Positions 48,915-57,150 of a stretch of 64,000 nucleotides of DNA are shown here, one piece after another (within the stretch, counting starts at the first letter, position 1; the number at the start of each line of letters is the position of its first letter). The DNA lies in assembly GCA_025465475.1 (NCBI GenBank), contig JAODMR010000142.1, forward strand, positions 1 through 64,000, read 5' to 3'. The DNA is from Micrococcaceae bacterium (GTDB lineage Bacteria > Actinomycetota > Actinomycetes > Actinomycetales > Micrococcaceae). A program made the translations under genes and the position numbers. The notes beneath the pieces are model-generated. The model was not told where the DNA came from. It searched no databases and saw only the letters and a program-made list of their open reading frames with translations.

Positions 48915-48939
48915 CCCGGCTTTACATCGGAAAGCCGGG
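48915..48939. terminator. 9-bp perfect hairpin CCCGGCTTT / AAAGCCGGG
   Basis: Perfect inverted repeat with a 7-nt loop downstream of the minus-strand gene at 48959. Confidence 0.6.
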
Positions 48940-48958
48940 ATGGAACCCGGCGGAAGCC

Positions 48959-49114
48959 CTAGGTGCGGCTGCGGACCGAGCGCATGATCCACATGATGGC
49001 TCCAACGACCAGGAGGATGATGCCGATCCAGAGCAGGAACATGGCGGCCTTCACCGCGATACCAAGAATCAGCAGGACAATTCCGACAATGATAAGTGTG
49101 AGTACTATTCCCAT
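48959..49114 (-). CDS. Short two-helix hydrophobic membrane protein (DUF6131-like)
   Basis: MGIVLTLIIVGIVLLILGIAVKAAMFLLWIGIILLVVGAIMWIMRSVRSRT. Confidence 0.7.
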   Translation of the reverse strand: MGIVLTLIIVGIVLLILGIAVKAAMFLLWIGIILLVVGAIMWIMRSVRSRT

Positions 49115-49341
49115 GCGCTCATCGTAAACCGGAAAACCCGAAATCAGGAGGGTTGAGACCTGCCATAATTCCGGGCACACCTTCCGGGGTGGAAAACGAC
49201 ACCCGAGGCGGCGAGTAAAGAGTGACCGATCGTGGCGTCGCCCGAGGCCGTCCGTGACCGTCAGTGCACCACCTTTGGACCGGCGCAGGACGGGACTTTC
49301 GGCATATTCACAAATTCCCGAAACTGCGTACGCTCATAGCC

Positions 49342-50325
49342 ATGGACACCGCCATCCGGACTGTGGACCTCCACAAGAACTTCGGGCAAGTGAAGGCCCT
49401 CGACGGCCTCGACCTGGAAGTCAGCACTGGTGAGATTCATGGCTTCCTGGGCCCCAATGGGGCCGGCAAAACCACCACCCTGCGCATCCTGCTGGGACTC
49501 GCCCGAGCGTCGTCCGGCAGCGCCAGCGTCCTGGGATTACATCCCTGGGCGGACGCCGTAGAACTGCACCGCCGCGTCGCCAGCGTCCCCGGGGACGTGG
49601 CCCTCTGGCCTAACCTCTCCGGCGGGGAGGCCATCGACCTGCTGTTCCGCCTTCGCGGCGGCACCACGGACTCGCCCGTTTACAGGCAGCGCAAACAGCG
49701 CCTGTGCGACGTTTTCGACTTCGATCCCACCAAAAGGGGACGCGCCTACTCCAAGGGCAACCGCCAGAAGGTTGCCCTCATCGCGGCTCTCGTCACCGAC
49801 GCCGAGCTGTACCTCTTCGACGAGCCCACGAGCGGCTTGGACCCCCTGATGGAATCCGTCTTCACCGCGGAGATCCACCGCATCGTGCAGGAAAACGGCT
49901 CCTCCGTGCTCCTCTCAAGCCACATCCTTTCCGAGGTGGAGCATCTGGCCAGCCGCGTTAGCATCATCCGGTCGGGCCGGATTGTTGACGGCGGCACCCT
50001 CGACTCGCTTCGGCACCTCACCCGAACGGAGATCTCCTTCACGCGCGACGGGGTCGACATGGACACCCTTGCCACGGCCCCGCAGGTCCACGACCTCAGC
50101 CTTGACGGGGACCGGGTGAAGTTTGGCGCCGATTCTGACCGCGTCCACGAGGTTCTTCCGCTGCTCGGCGCCCTGGGCGTCAAGGGCCTGCTTGTTGCGC
50201 CGCCATCCCTGGAGGAACTGTTCCTCCACCACTACGGCGACAGCATCGCTGCCCCCGCTGAAACGGCAGATGGCGGGCCTCATTCCCACCGGCACCGTCA
50301 TCTGACGACGAGGACCGGAGCCTAG
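49342..50325 (+). CDS. ABC exporter ATP-binding protein
   Basis: GFLGPNGAGKTTTLRILLGL Walker A, YSKGNRQKVALIAAL signature, LYLFDEPTSGLDP Walker B. Confidence 0.95.
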   Translation: MDTAIRTVDLHKNFGQVKALDGLDLEVSTGEIHGFLGPNGAGKTTTLRILLGLARASSGSASVLGLHPWADAVELHRRVASVPGDVALWPNLSGGEAIDLLFRLRGGTTDSPVYRQRKQRLCDVFDFDPTKRGRAYSKGNRQKVALIAALVTDAELYLFDEPTSGLDPLMESVFTAEIHRIVQENGSSVLLSSHILSEVEHLASRVSIIRSGRIVDGGTLDSLRHLTRTEISFTRDGVDMDTLATAPQVHDLSLDGDRVKFGADSDRVHEVLPLLGALGVKGLLVAPPSLEELFLHHYGDSIAAPAETADGGPHSHRHRHLTTRTGA

Positions 50326-50326
50326 G

Positions 50327-51949
50327 ATGGACGCCCTGTGGGTCCTGTACCTGCAACGGTTACGGCGGGACCGCTGGCAACTCACCAGCTGGGTGCTCTC
50401 AATCGGCGTTCTCGCCTGGTTTGCCGTGGAAGCCATTGCCACCACGTTCGGGAACCAGGCAGCACGCGCCGAGATTCTGCAGCTCGCAACCGCCACACCG
50501 GCGATCCTGGTGCTCCGGGGACTCGCCAGGGGTCCGGAGCTCGGAGCCTTCACGTTTTTCGAGATCTACACCTTCCTGGCCCTTCTCGCCGGGCTGATGA
50601 ACACTTTCCTGGCCGTTCGCCACACGCGGGCGGAAGAGGAATCGGGTCGGGCTGAACTGGTCTTTGCCACGGCAGCCGGCCGCTGGGTGCCGCTCGCCGC
50701 AACAGTTCTCCACGGCGCGGTGGCCAACGTCCTGGTTGCCGGGGCGACGGCGATCGGTTTCCTGGGCGGCGGCCTGGATCCGGCGGGGTCGATCGTCGCC
50801 GGGTTGGCGACAGGCGCCGCCGGCTTCGCTTTCCTTGGCGTGGGGCTCCTGGCGGGCCGGTTTTTCAGCACGTCCCGCGGAGCCAACGGCATCTCCGCGG
50901 CGCTCGTTATGCTTGCCTACCTGCTGCGCGGCTTCGGTGATGCGACAGGGCAAATCAGCGGCGACGGGTTGACCGTGACAGCGGCCTGGCCGAGCTGGTT
51001 GTCGCCCATTGGTTGGGGCCAGCAGACGTTTGCGTACACCGGCAACAGGTTGTGGCCGCTGCTCCTCCCGCTCGTTGTCGGTGCCGGCTGCGTCGCCGTC
51101 GTCGGAATTATCACGGCCCGCCGGGACGTGGGCACCAGCCTCCTCGCCGGGCGGGCCGGACCAGCGGAGGCCGCCCCCACTTTGCGCGGTCCCTTCTCCC
51201 TTGCTTTGCGGCTCCAGCGGGGCGCCATTATCGGCTGGTGCATCGGCGGCCTGGCCATGGGTGTCCTGACGGGTTCCCTCGGCAACGCCATACAGTCCGC
51301 CATCACCACGAACCCTCAGGTGACCGCGGCGCTGCGCGCCATGGTCGAGGCGCAGGGAACCTCCATGACCCAGCTGCTCATCGCGGCCCTGTTCGAGGTG
51401 TCCGGAATTCTTGCAGCAGCCTGCGGCCTCCAGGCCGTGCTCCGCCTGCGGCAGGAAGAGGTGGCAGGAACGGCCGGCCTCGTGTTGTCCGAACCGGTGA
51501 GCCGGATGCGTTGGCTCCGCAGTTTCCTGGAGCTGGGTGCTGTTTCGGTGGTGCTCGTCATGGCGTTCACGGCCGTTGGCGCATGGTTCTCCCTCCTCCT
51601 GGCAGGAGATTCCTCCGGAGCGGTCGCCGACATCTGGCAGACGGCCCTTAATCAACTCCCTGCCGCGCTGATTTATCTGTCGCTGCCCGCGGCGGTGTTT
51701 GTTCTTTGGCCGCGGGCTACGATCGCCGTCGGCTGGGCGCTCCTGGGTCTTGGCGTGGTTTTTGGCGTTTATGGCGGAATGCTCGGCTTTGACCGGACAC
51801 TCCGGGACCTCTCGCCCTTCACGCACTCCCCCGTCACCACGGGAACAGGAACGGACTGGAGCGGCGGCTTTTGGATGCTGGGCATCACGGCCGTTCTGAC
51901 GGTGTTCGCCCTGGCTGCGGTCCGACGCCGTGAAGTCGGCGCGGCTTAG
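50327..51949 (+). CDS. ABC exporter permease (polyketide/antibiotic export type)
   Basis: ABC-2-like, 12 or so TM segments; adjacent to the ATPase. Confidence 0.9.
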   Translation: MDALWVLYLQRLRRDRWQLTSWVLSIGVLAWFAVEAIATTFGNQAARAEILQLATATPAILVLRGLARGPELGAFTFFEIYTFLALLAGLMNTFLAVRHTRAEEESGRAELVFATAAGRWVPLAATVLHGAVANVLVAGATAIGFLGGGLDPAGSIVAGLATGAAGFAFLGVGLLAGRFFSTSRGANGISAALVMLAYLLRGFGDATGQISGDGLTVTAAWPSWLSPIGWGQQTFAYTGNRLWPLLLPLVVGAGCVAVVGIITARRDVGTSLLAGRAGPAEAAPTLRGPFSLALRLQRGAIIGWCIGGLAMGVLTGSLGNAIQSAITTNPQVTAALRAMVEAQGTSMTQLLIAALFEVSGILAAACGLQAVLRLRQEEVAGTAGLVLSEPVSRMRWLRSFLELGAVSVVLVMAFTAVGAWFSLLLAGDSSGAVADIWQTALNQLPAALIYLSLPAAVFVLWPRATIAVGWALLGLGVVFGVYGGMLGFDRTLRDLSPFTHSPVTTGTGTDWSGGFWMLGITAVLTVFALAAVRRREVGAA

Positions 51950-51978
51950 CAGGTCCAGTTGAAAGCACTCAGCTCACA

Positions 51979-52018
51979 ACCACCTCAGGGCGTGCACGGG
52001 TGCACGCCCTGAGGTGGT
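51979..52018. terminator. Bidirectional terminator between convergent genes
   Basis: 18-bp perfect inverted repeat ACCACCTCAGGGCGTGCA-CGGG-TGCACGCCCTGAGGTGGT. Confidence 0.92.
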
Positions 52019-52027
52019 GTAGACGAA

Positions 52028-53215
52028 CTAACGGATGGGTGCGGGGTTGAGGTTGAAGTAGGAGCGGGCGTCGGGTGGGCGGATGTCGGCGATGGTGTCG
52101 CTGAAGATGCGCATGGGGTGGGGTGTGTAGGGGTGTTCGGCAATCGCGTCGAGGTTCAGGTCGATGCCCAGTCCGATTCCGTCGGGGATGAGGATGTCGC
52201 CCTCGTCGGTGAGGTGGAGGGCTTCGTTGGAGATCTCGCTGCGCCAGGGCACGTCGGTGGCCATGATTTCCAGGTACCTGAAGTTGGTCAGGGTGGCGCC
52301 CAGCTGCAGGGTCGCGGCGGTGCTGAGCGGCCCGCTGGGGTTGTGCGGGGCGAACGGGATGTAGTGGGCGGCGGCGAGGGTGGAGATGAACATCAGCTCG
52401 CTCAGCCCGCCGGCGTGCGTGACGTCAGGCTGGACGTAATCGACCGCGTTGCGTTCCAGGACCGGAACGAACGCGCTCCTGCCGAACCAGCGCTCCCCGG
52501 CAGCGATCGCGACCGGTGACTTGGAACGGATTTCCAGCAGCGCGTCAATGCCGTCCGGCGGGCAGGGCTCCTCGAAGAAGACGGGCTGGAACTGCTCCAG
52601 GTTCCGGGCGACCCGGATCGCTGTCGGGACATCGAACCGGCCGTGGCCTTCGATGAACAGTTCCACCTCGTCCCCGACGGCCTCCCGGACAGCGGCGACC
52701 GGTTCCAGCATGCGGTGCAGGTCCCGGGGAGTGAGGGTCAGGTCGGCGGCTTCGAAGGGGTCCCACTTCAACCCGCGGAATCCCTGGGCAACGGTCTCCA
52801 CCGCGGCCTGGGCGAACTCCTCCGGGGTCCGGGCCCCGGAGAACCAGCCGTTGGCGTAGGCCCGGACCCGGTCACGGACCTGACCGCCGAGCAGTTGATG
52901 AACGGGCACGCCCAGGGCCTTGGCGGACAGATCCCACATCGCCATTTCCAGGGCGCTGAGCGCCGTCATCGTGACCGGCCCGCCCCGCCAGTACGCGTCC
53001 CTGTTCAGCTCATAAATTGTCTGGGTGATACGGGTCGGGTCCTTGCCCCGGACCGCGTCGGCGAGGATGGCGACAGCGCCCAGGACCGCGTGTTCCTGGC
53101 CCTCCAGGGTCGCTTCCGCCACCCCCGTGTACCCCTCATCCGTGCTGAGCCGGACAAAAATGAGGTTGGTCCGATAAAAGTCAACAACCACCGTGTCAAG
53201 GTTCGTGATTCTCAT
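52028..53215 (-). CDS. Enolase-superfamily (mandelate racemase/galactonate dehydratase-like) enzyme
   Basis: ALEMAMWDLSAKALGVPVHQLLGG, GLKWDPF, FIEGHGRFD, FFEEPCPPDGIDAL, AAGERWFGR. Confidence 0.9.
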   Translation of the reverse strand: MRITNLDTVVVDFYRTNLIFVRLSTDEGYTGVAEATLEGQEHAVLGAVAILADAVRGKDPTRITQTIYELNRDAYWRGGPVTMTALSALEMAMWDLSAKALGVPVHQLLGGQVRDRVRAYANGWFSGARTPEEFAQAAVETVAQGFRGLKWDPFEAADLTLTPRDLHRMLEPVAAVREAVGDEVELFIEGHGRFDVPTAIRVARNLEQFQPVFFEEPCPPDGIDALLEIRSKSPVAIAAGERWFGRSAFVPVLERNAVDYVQPDVTHAGGLSELMFISTLAAAHYIPFAPHNPSGPLSTAATLQLGATLTNFRYLEIMATDVPWRSEISNEALHLTDEGDILIPDGIGLGIDLNLDAIAEHPYTPHPMRIFSDTIADIRPPDARSYFNLNPAPIR

Positions 53216-53225
53216 AAGGGCAAGG

Positions 53226-54059
53226 TCATCCTTTCACCGCGCCAGCGGTCATCCCACTAACGACATAACGTTGAGCAAACAAATAGAAAGCCACTGCCGG
53301 CAGCGTGAACAACAACGCGACCGCCATGATGCTCTGAATGGACGTGTCCTGCTCGCCGATGAAGCTGGCGACGCCCACTGAGGCCGGTTGCAGGGATTTG
53401 TCGAATACGAAGGTGACAGCAAAAACGTATTCGTTCCAGGCGCTAAAGAAAGCAATGACGGCGGCCGCGGCGGTGGCGGGCGCGATCAGCGGCAGGATGA
53501 TGCGGGTGAGTACCGTCAGAGGACGGCCGCCGTCGACGCGGGCTGCCTCGTCAAGGTCGCGGGGAACGCCGTCGATGGCACCTTTAAGGATCAATGCCAC
53601 CACGGGAAGGGTGAACGCCGTGTCTGCCAGGATGAGCCCATGCAGTGAATTCAGCAGATCGAACCGGCGGAACACAGCGAACAGGGGTACCACCAGCAGT
53701 GCTTCGGGCAGCATCTGGGTGAAGAGCAGGGTCAAGCCCACGGCGGCCTTGCCGCGGAAGGTGAACCGGGACATGGCGTAGCCGAGTGGAATGCCGAGCC
53801 CGATGGACAGCGCTGTCGTTCCTGCTGCGATGACGAAACTGTTCAGCAGCCAGCGGCCGACCTTGCCATCGGCCAGGGCGTTGGCAAAGACGCCGAGCCT
53901 GGACAGATCGGGAAGGAGGTCAGCGGTAGCGCCAAAAAGGTTCTCATCGGGGGTGAGGGCAGTCACGAACATCCAGTAGATCGGGAAGATGGCAAGCCCG
54001 AGGACAACAAGGACTGCGATAAGCCGGGCGGTCACTCCCAGGCGAGCGCTGCGCATCAT
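53226..54059 (-). CDS. Carbohydrate ABC transporter permease
   Basis: EAARVDGGRPLTVLTRIILPLIAPA EAA motif. Confidence 0.93.
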   Translation of the reverse strand: MMRSARLGVTARLIAVLVVLGLAIFPIYWMFVTALTPDENLFGATADLLPDLSRLGVFANALADGKVGRWLLNSFVIAAGTTALSIGLGIPLGYAMSRFTFRGKAAVGLTLLFTQMLPEALLVVPLFAVFRRFDLLNSLHGLILADTAFTLPVVALILKGAIDGVPRDLDEAARVDGGRPLTVLTRIILPLIAPATAAAAVIAFFSAWNEYVFAVTFVFDKSLQPASVGVASFIGEQDTSIQSIMAVALLFTLPAVAFYLFAQRYVVSGMTAGAVKG

Positions 54060-55042
54060 GCCTCCTTCGCGGCCGCACGGGCGACCAGTTGACTGCCCAC
54101 AATGACAATGAGCGAAATCACGATGCCGACCATGCCGATGGCCGCCGCGGTCCCGAGCTGTTTGGACTCGAACGCCTGGGCGTAGAGATCGATGACCAGG
54201 GTGCGGGTGGAGCCAATGGGCCCGCCCCTGGTCATCAACCAGATCAGTTCAAAGCGGCGCAGCGACCAGATGGTCATCAGGACGGCGACCAAACCGATGG
54301 TCGGTTTCAGGACCTGCCAGGTCACCACGCGAAATATGGTCCAGCGCCCGGCGCCGTCGACCTGGGCCGCTTCCACCAGTTCCTGCGGAACTGCCTGCAG
54401 GGCCGAGAGCAGGACGACTGCCACGAAGGGCACAAGCTGCCAGATGGTGGTCACCAGAATTGCACCCAGCGCCAATTGCGGGTTGTCCAGCACGCCGCTC
54501 GCTCCAGGATCGATGCCGACGGCCCGCAACAGCCTGGTAAGAATGCCGTACTGCGGGTTGAACATCCAGACCGCGATAAGGGCGACCGCGATCCCTGGTG
54601 CCGCCCACGGGATAGTGACCAGGGATCGGGCAACGGGACGGCCCGGAAAGCGTCCATTGAGCAGCAGCGCCACTCCCAGGCCAAGGCCGACGGAGCCTAC
54701 GACGCATGCAAGCACGTAAACGAGCGTGGTGAGCAGGGTCTGGCGAAACGCGGGGTTGGCGAAAATGGACTGGAAGTTGGCCGTTCCGACCCAGGCGCTG
54801 AACGTGGGGTTGAGCAGGGTGGTCCGGGTGAAGCTGAGCCACACCTCCTGAAGGAGCGGTACGAGCTGAAAAACAACCAGATACAGGGCTGCCGGGGCGA
54901 GAAAGAAGTAGGGCGTCCAGGGGCTGCCGGTAACACTTCTGCGTCGACGCCCGTTCAGCCCATCCCTGCGACCAGCGACAGTTCCTGCAGCGGGTCCCGG
55001 GGACCGCACCAGAACGTGCGGCCCCCTGTTCCGCTCAGTCAC
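54056..55042 (-). CDS. Carbohydrate ABC transporter permease (MalF-like)
   Basis: EAAQVDGAGRWTIFRVVTWQVLKPTIG EAA motif; N-term W...YFFLAPAALYLVVFQLVPLLQEVWLSFTR. Confidence 0.93.
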   Translation of the reverse strand: MTERNRGPHVLVRSPGPAAGTVAGRRDGLNGRRRRSVTGSPWTPYFFLAPAALYLVVFQLVPLLQEVWLSFTRTTLLNPTFSAWVGTANFQSIFANPAFRQTLLTTLVYVLACVVGSVGLGLGVALLLNGRFPGRPVARSLVTIPWAAPGIAVALIAVWMFNPQYGILTRLLRAVGIDPGASGVLDNPQLALGAILVTTIWQLVPFVAVVLLSALQAVPQELVEAAQVDGAGRWTIFRVVTWQVLKPTIGLVAVLMTIWSLRRFELIWLMTRGGPIGSTRTLVIDLYAQAFESKQLGTAAAIGMVGIVISLIVIVGSQLVARAAAKEA

Positions 55043-56313
55043 TTTCCGACCAGGTCTTCGGCCTGCTTCTGTGCTTTCTCCATTGCGGCGTTCATGTCCT
55101 GCTGTCCCTGCAGGGCCGCCAGCACCTCGGTGACCACGACGTGGCGGATGTCCGGCGTGTACTGGCCGAAGCCCTCGACGATCTGCGGCACACCGGTGTC
55201 GGTCAGCTCGTCCAGTGCGGGCAGGAACGGGAACTTCTGCAGGCTCGCTGCACTGCGTTCCGTCGGGGTGGCCACGCTGCTGGCCCCGAGAACCTCCTGC
55301 AGCTTTACCTGCTGGGCGGGTTGGAGCAGCCAGTTGATGAAGTCGAGGTCGGCGTCCTTGTGCTTGCTGTTGACGTTGGTGACGATCGGTGCCAGCAGCG
55401 CTCCCTGCTTCTTGACCGGGAACGGGATGCGCGCGACGCTGAAGTTCAGGTTGGGATTGGTGGAGGCGACGTGGCTGACGTAACCGCCGTTGTTCAGTTC
55501 CATTCCGATCTTGCCGTCAGTGAACATCTTGCGGAACGTTGCCGCGTCGGCGCCTTTGGGGATGACGTTTGCGTCATACAACTGCTGGTACGCCTTCAGC
55601 CCCTCGACCACCTTGGGAGAGTTGATGGTCAGTTTTGTGCCGTCGGACCAGTTGCCGCCGAACCCCAGGACGTAGTTGAAGATGTCCTGCCACACGCCGG
55701 CTTCCTCCGCCTGCGTTTGCCGGAACGCCAGCCCGAATGCATCACCCTTGGTGGCGTCCTTGGCAGCCTTCAGGAACTCGTCAAAGGTTGTGGGGGCAGT
55801 GGGAACCAGGTCCTTGTTGAAGTACATGCCGTAGTTCGAGTCCTCGAAGACGACGCCGTAACGGTGCCCATCGACCGTCAGGTACTTGTCGGGGCCGGGG
55901 ATCAGGTTGAGTTTCTTGGCGTCGATCTTGTTCTCAAGTGGTTCGAGCAGTCCGGAAGAGGCAGCCGCCTCGAATTCGGGCATGTCGAAGCGGACCAGGT
56001 CCGGGCCCTCGCCACCACCCATCTGGGTGAGGATCGTCTGCCCGAAGGTGGGGTACGGGACGGACGCCGGCTCCACTTTGACGAGGTCCTGGCTGGCGTT
56101 GTACTCGTCGATAAGTTTCTGCAGTGCGGGACCGCGGCCGGGGTCCCCGAGGGTTGACGCGGCGATGGTGATCGTCGCCGCTTCCGGCTTTGCCGAAGCG
56201 TCCCCCGTTGATCCGGAGGGAGATGACGAGCAGCCGGCGAGGGAACCGGCCCCCACCGAAAAGAGGGCCAGGACTGAGAGGGCTCGAACGCGGTATGAGG
56301 GGCTTGCTGGCAT
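55039..56313 (-). CDS. Extracellular solute-binding lipoprotein
   Basis: Lipobox ...VGAGSLAGCSSS; family-1 SBP architecture; GTGA overlap with the permease. Confidence 0.93.
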   Translation of the reverse strand: MPASPSYRVRALSVLALFSVGAGSLAGCSSSPSGSTGDASAKPEAATITIAASTLGDPGRGPALQKLIDEYNASQDLVKVEPASVPYPTFGQTILTQMGGGEGPDLVRFDMPEFEAAASSGLLEPLENKIDAKKLNLIPGPDKYLTVDGHRYGVVFEDSNYGMYFNKDLVPTAPTTFDEFLKAAKDATKGDAFGLAFRQTQAEEAGVWQDIFNYVLGFGGNWSDGTKLTINSPKVVEGLKAYQQLYDANVIPKGADAATFRKMFTDGKIGMELNNGGYVSHVASTNPNLNFSVARIPFPVKKQGALLAPIVTNVNSKHKDADLDFINWLLQPAQQVKLQEVLGASSVATPTERSAASLQKFPFLPALDELTDTGVPQIVEGFGQYTPDIRHVVVTEVLAALQGQQDMNAAMEKAQKQAEDLVGK

Positions 56314-56349
56314 TGCCTACTCCTTCGTAAACGCCACGCGAACAGTTTC

Positions 56350-56376
56350 ACGTGCAATACACGTATATTACTAATA
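56350..56376. promoter_or_regulatory. Adjacent palindromes ACGTG-CAATA-CACGT and TATTA-C-TAATA: candidate FadR/GntR operator
   Basis: AT-rich inverted repeats between the divergent SBP and GntR genes. Confidence 0.55.
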
Positions 56377-56429
56377 ATAGGATTTAACGCAAGAGCCCGT
56401 TGGTCGATCAGGACAGGTAGGGTCAGGGG

Positions 56430-57131
56430 ATGACTGATCTGCACTCGGAGCTTGTTGAGAAGCTGGGGCTCCGCATCGTGCGCGGCGACTACCCCTCCGG
56501 GACACGGATTGACGTCGACGCACTTGAGCCGGAGTTTGGCGTCAGCAAGACGGCTATCCGTGAAGCACTGCGTGTCATCCGCGAAAAGGGATTGATTGAC
56601 TCCCGCCCGAAGCGGGGAACGATCGTACGGGACCGCGACGCCTGGAAGCTGCTGGATGGTGATGTCATCATGTGGCGGCGGGCGGCCCGGCGGGATGACG
56701 ACCGGCTGCTGGCGGAGTTGGCACAGCTACGGGACATTGTTGAACCCGCTGCGGCGAAACTTGCCGCCCTCTACCGGGAGCAGTCCGACCTTGATGCCCT
56801 CAAGAAAGCGTTCGCTGAGTTCGAGGCTGCCGGCATGGACGTTGAACGGCTGGAAGCGGCGGATCAGGATTTTCATCTCCAACTTCTCCGGGCCACGCAC
56901 AATGAGCTGATGATGCGTCTGGACGTCGTCGTCGTGCACGCCGTGCACGCCCGCAACCGGATCCAGCATCATCCCGGTGCCGGCTGGCTTGACCCCGTAC
57001 CGGACCATCGGCGCGTCTTGGCCGCCATCGAGGCGGGCGATCCGGCGGCGGCGGAAGCGGCCATGAGGTACGCCATCCGCGGGTCGAACGTCGACCTCGT
57101 CAGCGGTGAGCCGCCCTTCGACCAGCCCTAG
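56430..57131 (+). CDS. FadR-subfamily GntR regulator (FCD domain)
   Basis: GDYPSGTRIDVDALEPEFGVSKTAIREALRVIREKGLIDSRPKRGTIV plus FCD domain. Confidence 0.93.
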   Translation: MTDLHSELVEKLGLRIVRGDYPSGTRIDVDALEPEFGVSKTAIREALRVIREKGLIDSRPKRGTIVRDRDAWKLLDGDVIMWRRAARRDDDRLLAELAQLRDIVEPAAAKLAALYREQSDLDALKKAFAEFEAAGMDVERLEAADQDFHLQLLRATHNELMMRLDVVVVHAVHARNRIQHHPGAGWLDPVPDHRRVLAAIEAGDPAAAEAAMRYAIRGSNVDLVSGEPPFDQP

Positions 57132-57150
57132 GTCCGCACCAGCTGTTGCC

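Noticed and set aside
50399-51826. 475-aa antisense ORF opposite the ABC permease
   Set aside because: Low-complexity Arg/Gly/Gln/Glu-rich translation; typical shadow ORF in high-GC DNA opposite a well-supported membrane protein gene.
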